Shown: positions 33,934 through 41,097 of the stretch, piece after piece | Layout: each line of letters begins with the position of its first letter | How positions within the stretch are numbered: the stretch's first letter is position 1 | Virus record (IMG/VR): IMGVR_UViG_3300013212_000097 | Coordinates: 1 to 64,000 of that record | Length of the DNA: 64,000 nucleotides | Reading direction: 5' to 3' (one strand) | Origin: a virus | Translations under genes and position numbers: made by a program | Notes under the pieces: generated by a model | The model's database searches: none | What the model saw: only the letters and a program-made list of their open reading frames with translations | Told to the model about the DNA's origin: nothing

Positions 33934-34006
33934 GGTCTGTTAGTCGAGTGGTTAAGATGTCTCCCTTTCACGGAGAAGACCAGGGGTTCGATCCCCCTAC
34001 AGACTA
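33934..34006 (+). tRNA. tRNA-Glu (UUC)
   Basis: Acceptor GGTCTGT/ACAGACT with a G-U first pair, anticodon stem TCTCC/GGAGA, loop CTTTCAC with anticodon TTC, and a normal T-arm (GGTTCGATCC). CCA is not encoded. Confidence 0.9.
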
Positions 34007-34011
34007 TAATG

Positions 34012-34043
34012 ACTCTTTTGCTTAATTGCAAAGGAGTTTTTTT
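34012..34043 (+). terminator. Terminator of the first tRNA group
   Basis: ACTCTTTTGC/GCAAAGGAGT stem (one wobble) with TTAATT loop followed by seven T. Confidence 0.85.
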
Positions 34044-34102
34044 ATTTAAGTACGTATAATAATAATGGTGTTCAGTTCGAATGAATGTCATTAGGAGAAT
34101 TT

Positions 34103-34858
34103 ATGAGAAATTGTTTAAAATGCAACAATAAAATTCCATTTAGTATGGTTATAGATGGAAAAGTAAGAAAATTTGATAAAAGAAAATATTGTTTGGATTG
34201 TTCACCTTTCGGATTACATAACACAAGAAGTTTGCAAAATGATGACACAAGAGTTGTTATGAAGATTTGTGAAATTTGTGAAAGAGAATATCAAGGTGGA
34301 CATAGAAAACATAAAGATAAATGTGGTAGATGCTATAGTTTAGCCTATAGGACTAAAACAAAAGAAAGAGCTATTGAATATAAAGGTGGAGCTTGTTCAG
34401 TTTGTGGTTATAAAAAATATATTGGCTCTTTGCATTTTCATCACGTATATCCAGAAACTAAATCATTTAATATCGGTGAAATTAATTTTAGAAAATTTGA
34501 CCTTATTGTTGATGAATTAGATAAGTGCATTTTAGTGTGCTCTAACTGCCACGGAGAAATACACGCTGGGCTTGTTGATGCTAAAGAAATTTTTAATTTT
34601 CAACAAGCAACATTTCCAAAATATATTAAAGAAATAAAACCAGAAAAATTCTATCAACCCGTCATAAAAATCTCAAGAAGACCAGATAAAGAAATTTTGC
34701 AAAAATTAGTCTGGGAAATGTCTTGTGTAAAGATTGGAGAAATGTATGGAGTAAGTGATAATGCTGTCAATAAATGGTGCAAAATCTATGGTATTTCTAA
34801 ACCTGGCAGAGGAGATTGGGAAAAACTTAAGGCTGGAAAAATTGACAAACCTGAATAA
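34103..34858 (+). CDS. HNH endonuclease, homing type
   Basis: A 251-residue protein. It has N-terminal CxxC pairs, a middle zinc-finger region, and the HNH core FHHVYPETKSFN with ILVCSNCHGEIH (about residues 113-155). A C-terminal helix-turn-helix (KIGEMYGVSDNAVNKW) would read DNA. AGGAGA precedes ATG 34103, so the upstream ATG at 34085 is rejected. Its place among tRNAs next to a group I intron suggests a free-standing homing enzyme. Confidence 0.88.
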   Translation: MRNCLKCNNKIPFSMVIDGKVRKFDKRKYCLDCSPFGLHNTRSLQNDDTRVVMKICEICEREYQGGHRKHKDKCGRCYSLAYRTKTKERAIEYKGGACSVCGYKKYIGSLHFHHVYPETKSFNIGEINFRKFDLIVDELDKCILVCSNCHGEIHAGLVDAKEIFNFQQATFPKYIKEIKPEKFYQPVIKISRRPDKEILQKLVWEMSCVKIGEMYGVSDNAVNKWCKIYGISKPGRGDWEKLKAGKIDKPE

Positions 34859-34885
34859 ATGGGTACAATCTAAATGTAAGAATAT

Positions 34886-34957
34886 TCCCCTGTAGTGAAA
34901 CTGGCATCACATCAGTTTTTGGAGCTGAAATTCCTTGATCGTACTGAGGCGGGGGAA
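34886..34957 (+). tRNA. tRNA-Gln (UUG)
   Basis: Acceptor TCCCCTG/CGGGGGA with the U1-A72 pair typical of tRNA-Gln, D-stem GTGA/TCAC, anticodon stem TCAGT/GCTGA and loop TTTTGGA (anticodon TTG). The T-loop is ATCGTAC instead of the TTCGANN consensus, so function may be reduced. A TACAAT lies upstream near 34864. Confidence 0.7.
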
Positions 34958-34969
34958 TCTTACTAATTT

Positions 34970-35043
34970 GCCTCTGTAGCTCAAAGGTATAGCAATGGTT
35001 TTGTAAACCATTTTAATTGCAAGTTTGATTCTTGTCGGAGACT
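34970..35043 (+). tRNA. tRNA-Thr (UGU)
   Basis: Acceptor GCCTCTG/CGGAGAC with one C-A mismatch, anticodon stem ATGGT/ACCAT and loop TTTGTAA (anticodon TGT). The T-loop reads TTTGATT, with U at the normally invariant C56. Slightly degenerate, like its neighbour. Confidence 0.78.
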
Positions 35044-35066
35044 TCCTCTATTTATGGAAAAATACA

Positions 35067-35288
35067 ATGTCACTTAGCGAAGCTTTAATTGATTTAAAAC
35101 AAAATAAGATTATAAGAAGAATTCATTCAAACACTTCTTATAGCTTTGATGTTAATACCAAAAAGTTTGGTATGATGATAAAATACAATGTTCACGAAGG
35201 TGTGAAGTATGATATCAAATATGCAGAACGAGATACTATTAGTTTTTATGCTGATGATCTTTTGGCTGACGATTGTATAGTAGAATAA
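35067..35288 (+). CDS. DUF2829/Tad2-like protein 5
   Basis: A 73-residue protein: SLSEALIDLKQNKIIRRIHSN at the start and DDLLADDCIVE at the end, the DUF2829 ends except that the closing Trp is Cys. The start at 35067 is used because earlier in-frame codons lie inside the tRNA-Thr gene. It stands apart from the main run at 24-26.6 kb. Confidence 0.72.
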   Translation: MSLSEALIDLKQNKIIRRIHSNTSYSFDVNTKKFGMMIKYNVHEGVKYDIKYAERDTISFYADDLLADDCIVE

Positions 35289-35642
35289 ATGACAAAAGTA
35301 CAAGCCGACGAAATTAAAAATAGAATAGAAGATATAAACAAAAGATATGCTCCTATTAAATTAAGATTTGGTATGTATCCAAGTCTTCATCCTTATGATG
35401 ATGACAATTGGTTTGTAACTATAGTTTACAATTACACTGAAAATGAATGGATGACATTTTTTGGTATGATTCATAGTTACGCTCAAGTGATGGATCAACT
35501 TTCAGGATATGGGTTTGCAATGGAAGCAGTGCAAGCTTACAATGAAGAATATGGTTCATTAAATCTAGACAAAACTCCACCAAAAGAAAATGTTCAATCT
35601 GAAAGAGTTCCTGAGTCTGATGAATGGTGGCATCAGTCATAA
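35289..35642 (+). CDS. Hypothetical protein
   Basis: A 117-residue acidic protein with an aromatic-rich middle (NWFVTIVYNYTENEW). No family recognised. It begins directly after the stop of the Tad2-like gene, so the two are co-transcribed. Confidence 0.72.
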   Translation: MTKVQADEIKNRIEDINKRYAPIKLRFGMYPSLHPYDDDNWFVTIVYNYTENEWMTFFGMIHSYAQVMDQLSGYGFAMEAVQAYNEEYGSLNLDKTPPKENVQSERVPESDEWWHQS

Positions 35643-35659
35643 TGTGATATAATAAACAT

Positions 35660-35815
35660 ATGAACGAAACTATTTTATTATCAATTTTATTTGCTTTAGT
35701 AGCAATTTTATTCGTCATGTTATTTGTCATAATTTTTCAGATTAAAAAAATCTTGAAATCTTACGATAATAATTTTGAAACATTGAATAAAAAGACAGCG
35801 AAAATTGTGGAGTAG
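35660..35815 (+). CDS. Small membrane protein
   Basis: A 51-residue frame with one strong membrane segment (residues 5-27) and a helical, charged tail. TATAAT at 35648-35653 ends six bases before the ATG: leaderless. Function unknown. Confidence 0.68.
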   Translation: MNETILLSILFALVAILFVMLFVIIFQIKKILKSYDNNFETLNKKTAKIVE

Positions 35816-35817
35816 AT

Positions 35818-35955
35818 ATGAATATTATTACTGCAACTTGGATTAACTGTTCTATTATTTTTGTATCTGTTATGGCATTTTCTCTCTATATGAATTATCG
35901 TTTAAATAGATTGATTAAGATGTTGGACGGTTTGATTACAGATAGACCCGAATAA
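35818..35955 (+). CDS. Small membrane protein
   Basis: A 45-residue frame with one membrane segment (about 5-24) and a basic tail, two bases after the previous stop. The pair of adjacent small membrane genes recalls paired holin or spanin genes, but nothing specific is seen. Confidence 0.62.
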   Translation: MNIITATWINCSIIFVSVMAFSLYMNYRLNRLIKMLDGLITDRPE

Positions 35956-35958
35956 ACT

Positions 35959-36276
35959 ATGAATGAACGCGAGTGGGTTGAAAAAATTAAAAAAGAATGT
36001 GTATTGAATATTGGTAATTTTGACACTAAATATGCTATTCAATTAATTGGTAGATCTGGAAGTAAAATTGGAATTGTTTCTTTAAATAAAAAATTCACAA
36101 GTGTGGATATTATTGACAAAGAAAAATATGAAAAGTTTTATGACAATTTCTATTCAAGAAATAATAAAGAAGCTCGTGTCCCATTAGTTATCGATTATCA
36201 TTTACAACATACGATTGGTAAAAATGGTTTTAATGAACTTTGGAATTTTTACTACAAAAAAATAAAGCCAAAGTGA
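35959..36276 (+). CDS. Hypothetical protein
   Basis: A 105-residue basic protein with no recognised domain, three bases downstream of the small membrane gene and in the same transcript. Confidence 0.7.
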   Translation: MNEREWVEKIKKECVLNIGNFDTKYAIQLIGRSGSKIGIVSLNKKFTSVDIIDKEKYEKFYDNFYSRNNKEARVPLVIDYHLQHTIGKNGFNELWNFYYKKIKPK

Positions 36277-36289
36277 AAAGGAAAATATT

Positions 36290-36562
36290 ATGGATGTAAC
36301 TACACAAATATTGACATGGATTCTTGTCCTGCTTATTGCATATGGTTGTGCAGTTTGGGCAAATAGAAAAGGTTATAGTTTTTGGATTTGGTTGTTTGGT
36401 GGAAGTTTACTGGGAGCTGTAACTCTTTTATTCATGCCTAATGTAAATGATTTAGAAGAAGATAAACGAGCCAAGCAAATTAACACTGGAAATACTGCTG
36501 GAATTATATTAGCAGTTGCATCATTTGTTTGGGGATTCGCTCAAGGGGTTTACAAGCCTTAA
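36290..36562 (+). CDS. Small membrane protein with three segments
   Basis: A 90-residue protein with hydrophobic segments at about 6-23, 30-48 and 69-86. The central NRKGYSFWIWLFGGSLLGA pattern is common in small bacterial membrane proteins of unknown role. AAAGGAAAATATT precedes the ATG. A strong terminator follows. Confidence 0.72.
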   Translation: MDVTTQILTWILVLLIAYGCAVWANRKGYSFWIWLFGGSLLGAVTLLFMPNVNDLEEDKRAKQINTGNTAGIILAVASFVWGFAQGVYKP

Positions 36563-36563
36563 C

Positions 36564-36593
36564 AAAAAAGGGGAGATTTTCTCCCCTTTTTTT
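36564..36593. terminator. Bidirectional terminator
   Basis: AAAAAAGGGGAGA/TCTCCCCTTTTTT stem with a short TTT loop between convergent genes. Confidence 0.93.
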
Positions 36594-36999
36594 AATCATC
36601 ACATTCTATATAATATCCATCATCATCTGGAAGAGTTACATTATCTTCTATTTTTGCACTAAAAAAACAATATGACAAGCTTGAGTGAGCAATCAATAGT
36701 TTCATAAATGTTTCATATAAAGAAGAATCTGTGCAATAAGGTGTGTGAAATTGAAGTACTTTGTCATAATTTAAAAGAATAAATTGTTGATTATTAATAC
36801 TCACAATATAAAATTTATTTAGACTTGTATCAACGGAAAATGCTTGAAGTCCTGGAACATTTTTCTTAAGCATTTCCCAATCTACTCCTAGATTGTTTTG
36901 AGCTGGAAAAATACTTCTTCCCCATTCTTTCAATGTGAAGATTTTTTCAATATCATATGAAGATTGTCTTGGTAAATTGTAAATATCTTTTATTTTCAT
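36592..36999 (-). CDS. Hypothetical protein
   Basis: A 135-residue protein, acidic at the C-terminus (DDDGYYIECDD). Start placed at ATG 36999 because GGTATAAT lies just upstream (hexamer ends nine bases before it); the longer frame to 37092 runs through the tRNA-Arg promoter. No family recognised. Confidence 0.65.
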   Translation of the reverse strand: MKIKDIYNLPRQSSYDIEKIFTLKEWGRSIFPAQNNLGVDWEMLKKNVPGLQAFSVDTSLNKFYIVSINNQQFILLNYDKVLQFHTPYCTDSSLYETFMKLLIAHSSLSYCFFSAKIEDNVTLPDDDGYYIECDD

Positions 37000-37026
37000 T
37001 TCACTAATATTATACCTAAGAAGTGT

Positions 37027-37054
37027 TTGACATTGATGAAAAAGTTGGTATAAT
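37027..37054 (+). promoter_or_regulatory. Consensus promoter of tRNA-Arg
   Basis: TTGACA (37027-37032), 16-base spacer ending TTGG, TATAAT (37049-37054). It faces away from the GGTATAAT of the minus-strand gene about 40 bases to the left. Confidence 0.88.
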
Positions 37055-37088
37055 AGTTTTGTAAGTTGAAATGATGGCATTTGAATAT

Positions 37089-37162
37089 GCACCAGTAGCT
37101 CAGTTGGATAGAGTAGCAGGTTTCTACCCTGTTTGTCGGGGGTTCGAATCCCTCCTGGTGTA
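37089..37162 (+). tRNA. tRNA-Arg (UCU)
   Basis: Acceptor GCACCAG/CTGGTGT (G-U first pair), D-arm GCTC/GAGT, anticodon stem GCAGG/CCTGT, loop TTTCTAC with anticodon TCT, normal T-arm. CCA not encoded. It reads AGA, a codon used heavily here. Confidence 0.92.
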
Positions 37163-37167
37163 TTATA

Positions 37168-37199
37168 ATATCCCCTAATGAAAATTAGGGGATATTTTG
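37168..37199 (+). terminator. Terminator of tRNA-Arg
   Basis: Perfect 12-bp stem ATATCCCCTAAT/ATTAGGGGATAT with GAAA loop, then TTTTG. Confidence 0.9.
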
Positions 37200-37223
37200 T
37201 TTATGTTCTAGAATATATTCTTT

Positions 37224-37886
37224 ATGTGGTACAAAAAAGCTAAATTTGATTCTGAAATTGATAATATAAATAAAACAAATGATCCTGATAGTCTCTATGG
37301 AGCAATGACAGGATATATTTTTTCAATCAAGCAAAAAACCTCTGATTTGCAAAAAATATCAGATGCACTTAGAAGTTATAAAAATAAGTTAGTTGTTGAA
37401 GGTAAATTCCCTACACAGGAAATTGAAGATGCCTATGATTCAATTGTTTATAGTGAAAATTTACCCTCAAATGATGAAAAGTCTGAGACTATAAATGACA
37501 CAGGTGATTTAAATTTTAAAAAACCACTTGAAGGTGAAATCACTTCAAATTTTGGACCTAGAGATGCTCCTATGGAAGGTGCATCTAAAAACCATCAAGG
37601 TCTTGATATTGATGGAGAAGAAGGCGATTATGTTGTAGCTTCTGAAAGTGGCACAGTTACGCATGCTGGTCCTAAAGGTAGCTATGGCAATTTGGTGATT
37701 ATTGATCATGGTGGCGGTTATGAAACTTATTATGCACACTTGAGTAATGTTGATGTTCGTGTTGATGAAGAAGTGATGCAAGATAGAGTAATTGGAAAAG
37801 TAGGGAAAACAGGACGTGCTACAGGTTCACATCTACATTTTGAACTGCGAAAAAATGGAACACCCATTTCTCCACCTTTCAGCTAA
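37224..37886 (+). CDS. MWY-tagged M23 peptidase
   Basis: A 220-residue protein. After MWYKKA and about 100 helical residues comes a complete LytM/M23 domain: H124 and D128 in NHQGLDID, AH at 171-172, and HLH at 203-205 in GSHLHFEL. M23 enzymes cut peptidoglycan cross-bridges. No signal peptide is seen, so it would act from the virion or after lysis begins. First of ten genes with the MWY opening. Confidence 0.92.
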   Translation: MWYKKAKFDSEIDNINKTNDPDSLYGAMTGYIFSIKQKTSDLQKISDALRSYKNKLVVEGKFPTQEIEDAYDSIVYSENLPSNDEKSETINDTGDLNFKKPLEGEITSNFGPRDAPMEGASKNHQGLDIDGEEGDYVVASESGTVTHAGPKGSYGNLVIIDHGGGYETYYAHLSNVDVRVDEEVMQDRVIGKVGKTGRATGSHLHFELRKNGTPISPPFS

Positions 37887-37893
37887 TACAATA

Positions 37894-37916
37894 CCCCCTC
37901 TTGCAGGGGGTTTTTT
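37894..37916 (+). terminator. Intrinsic terminator
   Basis: CCCCCT/(G)CAGGGGG stem with a short loop followed by six T. Confidence 0.88.
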
Positions 37917-37940
37917 CTTTTAAAATAGAATAATTGACTT

Positions 37941-38441
37941 ATGTGGTATAAATTTGCATCTCAGAGCTTAAATTTTGATAACGATCCAATAATTACAAGA
38001 ATTGAGAAAATTAGTAATGAGATTGCTAGTGCTGCTCAATCAGTGTATGACAGCTGGGATCCAAATAATTACAATTCTGAAGAAGAATATAGACATGCCT
38101 GGGGTGTTGGTGGAATTTGTAACGATATAGCTCAGAAAATAGCTGAGGTTGTTAATAAAGAATTTCCAGAATTTACAGTTCTCACTCAAAATTCAGAAGG
38201 CGAACATTGTAATCATGAATTTGTTCAACTTGTTATAACTTCCAATGAAGCGTTTGATTTTCCAGTTGATAGCGATGAAGAAGAGATTGTTGATGTGTAT
38301 GACATTGATATACCTTATTCATGTTATGAAATATGTAATAGTTATTATGAATTTACACGAATCAAAGATGTCAAACTTTCAGGTGATAGTGTCAGTATTC
38401 ATAAACATAGACAATATTTAGCAGATATAAGAGAGTATTAA
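37941..38441 (+). CDS. MWY-tagged protein with possible Cys-His-Asp triad
   Basis: A 166-residue protein opening MWYKFA. GGICNDIAQKIAEVV (Cys near 61), CNHEFVQLV (His near 92) and VYDIDIPYSCYE (Asp near 117-119) fall in the order and setting of transglutaminase-like or papain-like folds. Family membership is tentative. It is followed after one base by another MWY gene. Confidence 0.62.
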   Translation: MWYKFASQSLNFDNDPIITRIEKISNEIASAAQSVYDSWDPNNYNSEEEYRHAWGVGGICNDIAQKIAEVVNKEFPEFTVLTQNSEGEHCNHEFVQLVITSNEAFDFPVDSDEEEIVDVYDIDIPYSCYEICNSYYEFTRIKDVKLSGDSVSIHKHRQYLADIREY

Positions 38442-38442
38442 G

Positions 38443-38952
38443 ATGTGGTATAGAATTGTTTTAGCAACATTTGGAATTCACCCTAAAGAAAAAGAAGCTG
38501 TTGAATTTTATGGAGTCACTGACAATCCACAACTTGCTGGTTATATCTTGAGTGATGGAAGATTTCTTGATTATTCTGAGGGAGGATATGAAAGATCTTT
38601 AGACCACAGAAATATTGAAAATATAATGGACGACCCCGAAGAATCCAAGGGCAGTAGATACAGTGATTACGTAGAACCATTCATGAAAATGACAGGAGCT
38701 ATAAGAGCGTCAAATTATGGCTGTTGGGATTTAGATATTTTCACCCCACCAACAGCTGAACAAATGAGAACTATAGTAAGCCATCATAATAAGGTATTTG
38801 ACCGTCGTAATATGGATGGCGATGGCTATTTCCCAGATTTTCATATAAAGGTTGACCCATTAGGGATTAAAGAAACAATACCTAATGCAACAAAAGAAGC
38901 TGTAAGCAATAAGTTATTATCTATAAGGAACCAATTGCTAAATGTGGTATAG
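38443..38952 (+). CDS. MWY-tagged hypothetical protein
   Basis: A 169-residue protein opening MWYRIV. YILSDGRFLDYSEGGYERSL with DHRNI (about 36-65) is a pattern I have seen in large-phage proteins of unknown function. Its stop codon lies inside the first codons of the next MWY gene (12-base overlap, ATGTGGTATAG). Confidence 0.7.
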   Translation: MWYRIVLATFGIHPKEKEAVEFYGVTDNPQLAGYILSDGRFLDYSEGGYERSLDHRNIENIMDDPEESKGSRYSDYVEPFMKMTGAIRASNYGCWDLDIFTPPTAEQMRTIVSHHNKVFDRRNMDGDGYFPDFHIKVDPLGIKETIPNATKEAVSNKLLSIRNQLLNVV

Positions 38953-39269
38953 AATTTCTCAATCTTTGTTTAATCAAACTTCTGAAATTAATGAAGAATG
39001 GTTGCAAAGACATCAAGTTCAAAAAGAGGGTGATAAATATGTTTTTTATCATGGCTCTAGAATTGATTTTAATGTATTCATTATTAGCCACCACACCTGA
39101 AGAAGCAACAGACTTTGGCGACACTAATTTTTTCAATGATAGAAGAAAATCTCTTATAATTTACAAAGTATTAGTTTCTCCTGAAGAAATAGTTCCTGGA
39201 TATTGGGCATCATTAATTAACAATCATCCTGTAAGTGTTTTATATAAAATTAAAAAGAAAGTAAAATAA
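38941..39269 (+). pseudogene. MWY-tagged gene with a probable frameshift
   Basis: From ATG 38941 the frame reads MWYRISQSLF and, near residue 40, YVFYHGSRIDF, an ADP-ribosyltransferase-like opening, then stops at TGA near 39110. Another frame continues from about 39070 (ATTPEEATDFGDTNFF onward) to 39269. The two parts make sense only joined. A T6 run at 39042-39047 lies before the switch. I see no canonical slippery site, so decay or a read error is more likely than programmed shifting. Confidence 0.55.
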
Positions 39270-39270
39270 A

Positions 39271-41091
39271 ATGTGGTACAAACTTGCGCAAAATGTAGAG
39301 AGAGCTTACGAAACACTTAAAACTAAAGGTGTAAGCGAAGACACAATTAACAAACTTCAACAATTAACTGATATTCCCCTCAGAGGTAAATATATTGGCG
39401 CATTGATGCAAAACCCATCTATGCCTTGGAATGAGTTAGAAGAAAAATTTAGTCCTAAACAAGAAATGAAAGTGTCAATCCAAGAAATCAGATACTTGTT
39501 TGATTTGAAAAGAATGCTCTCAGGTTCTTATTTGCCCGAAGAACCAAAAGCTAATTTTTATAGGTGGGTAGACAGAGTAGCTTTGCCTTCATATAGACCC
39601 AATCAGCATAATCCAGAAAATTACACTTATCCAAAATTTTCACAAATGCCAAATCCTATATATAGTATTCAAAGAGAATTAGATCATGTATATGATTGGT
39701 ATTGTGAATATATGGATGAAAATCCAAGATTCAACATTTTTTCTATGTCTCTTGATAATGCATTACAAGCAAGCGATGAATGGCATGAAGAACTTGCTAA
39801 TCAAACAACTGGAAGTAAATTTACAAAAATTAAGAAACAAAATGGGAAGATTGTTGACCCCAATGTTGTAATGGTGTTTGATGAAGACACAATCAACTCA
39901 CTTGGATTATCAAAAGAATATGTTGATTGGATGATTGTAAAACTTACAGTTGAAACTGATTTCCGGTTAGAAGCTGGCATTATGGGTCACTGTTTAGGAA
40001 CAAATAGATACTTTGATAAGTATGAAAAGGGTGGTTGTGAGATCTACTCATTAAGAGATGAATCAAATCAACCTCACACAACTATTGAAATTATACCACC
40101 TGACACTGTTGAACAAATACAGGGAAAAGGCGATAGAACACCAAAGTCTGATTATTTAAAATTAGTCCAACATTGGGTAATTGCAAACAACTTCTATTCA
40201 TCAAGCAAAGAACATGATCCTTATTTAGATTTTAGAACAGGTATGGGCGAAGAAAGAGCACTTGAAGCTATTTTTGAATATAGGAATCCATATCATGATG
40301 AAGATGCAGTAGATCTTTTAGGCGTTCCAATCAGACCACCATCAATAAATGACGAAGATTTCTTAAGTGAATTCAACTTGGATCATTTTATTGATCAAGT
40401 TGGAGTTAATAATAATGGTCACTACAAAACTTATCAAGAAATTCCTGATGATGATAAATTTGATGAGTTGGTAAATTTTTTAGGCAATTTATATATTGAA
40501 CACGACATCAAGTTATTAAGAGAATATGCAAGTCAAACACGTCCTTTAGGAACTGAAAGAAAGGCAGTCGTAGATAAACTTAAAACTATATATGTTAGAG
40601 ATAATTTCGAATATGCATTGTCAAAAGAATTGGATTTTGTTAAAGATTATAGAGATGTTAAAGTTGATGATGAATTTGGTGCTGCAAAAGAAACGAATTT
40701 TACTAACAAAAGCCCTGATGAAATTAACCAGATAGCTCAACAACCTTTTATGAGAAAAGATGCAAGGGGTTATGGTGAATTACGTGAATATGACGGAGTT
40801 TACGATGTATATCCAGTTCATTTCTATAATGCTTTGTATGATTATATCCGAAAAAATTTACCAAGAGAATTTTTTGATTTAGCTAATAAACTTTCTTTGG
40901 GATTAGATTTGCCGAATATCACTTCAGATTATATAATTGAAAGAGAAAAACAATATATGGGTTCTTTGGGTAGAGGAGGCAGAAGAGGCAGACAATTAGC
41001 TTTATTTGACACTGAACTTAACATTCCAGATGAAGAAAAAGAATGGATTTATGCTTTCAATAATAAAAGACACAGATTGGCGAGAAAGTAA
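39271..41091 (+). CDS. MWY-tagged PcfJ-like protein A
   Basis: A 606-residue protein opening MWYKLAQN. The middle (MGHCLGTN, then EIYSLRDESNQPHTTIEI and QIQGKGDR, about 237-290) matches the PcfJ-like pattern of plasmid and phage proteins: H-C, YSLRD, TIE, QxxGK. A QLALF sequence near residue 573 fits the sliding-clamp-binding consensus. It is a tandem paralog of the next gene, identical over the first 30 bases and several bases before the ATG. Function unknown. Confidence 0.82.
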   Translation: MWYKLAQNVERAYETLKTKGVSEDTINKLQQLTDIPLRGKYIGALMQNPSMPWNELEEKFSPKQEMKVSIQEIRYLFDLKRMLSGSYLPEEPKANFYRWVDRVALPSYRPNQHNPENYTYPKFSQMPNPIYSIQRELDHVYDWYCEYMDENPRFNIFSMSLDNALQASDEWHEELANQTTGSKFTKIKKQNGKIVDPNVVMVFDEDTINSLGLSKEYVDWMIVKLTVETDFRLEAGIMGHCLGTNRYFDKYEKGGCEIYSLRDESNQPHTTIEIIPPDTVEQIQGKGDRTPKSDYLKLVQHWVIANNFYSSSKEHDPYLDFRTGMGEERALEAIFEYRNPYHDEDAVDLLGVPIRPPSINDEDFLSEFNLDHFIDQVGVNNNGHYKTYQEIPDDDKFDELVNFLGNLYIEHDIKLLREYASQTRPLGTERKAVVDKLKTIYVRDNFEYALSKELDFVKDYRDVKVDDEFGAAKETNFTNKSPDEINQIAQQPFMRKDARGYGELREYDGVYDVYPVHFYNALYDYIRKNLPREFFDLANKLSLGLDLPNITSDYIIEREKQYMGSLGRGGRRGRQLALFDTELNIPDEEKEWIYAFNNKRHRLARK

Positions 41092-41097
41092 AATAAA

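Noticed and set aside
33879-34091. 70-residue minus-strand frame across the tRNAs
   Set aside because: Lies over tRNA-Asn exon 2 and tRNA-Glu; no start context.
39042-39047. Programmed -1 frameshift at the T6 run
   Set aside because: The codon phase does not give an X XXY YYZ heptamer and no downstream stem is evident.
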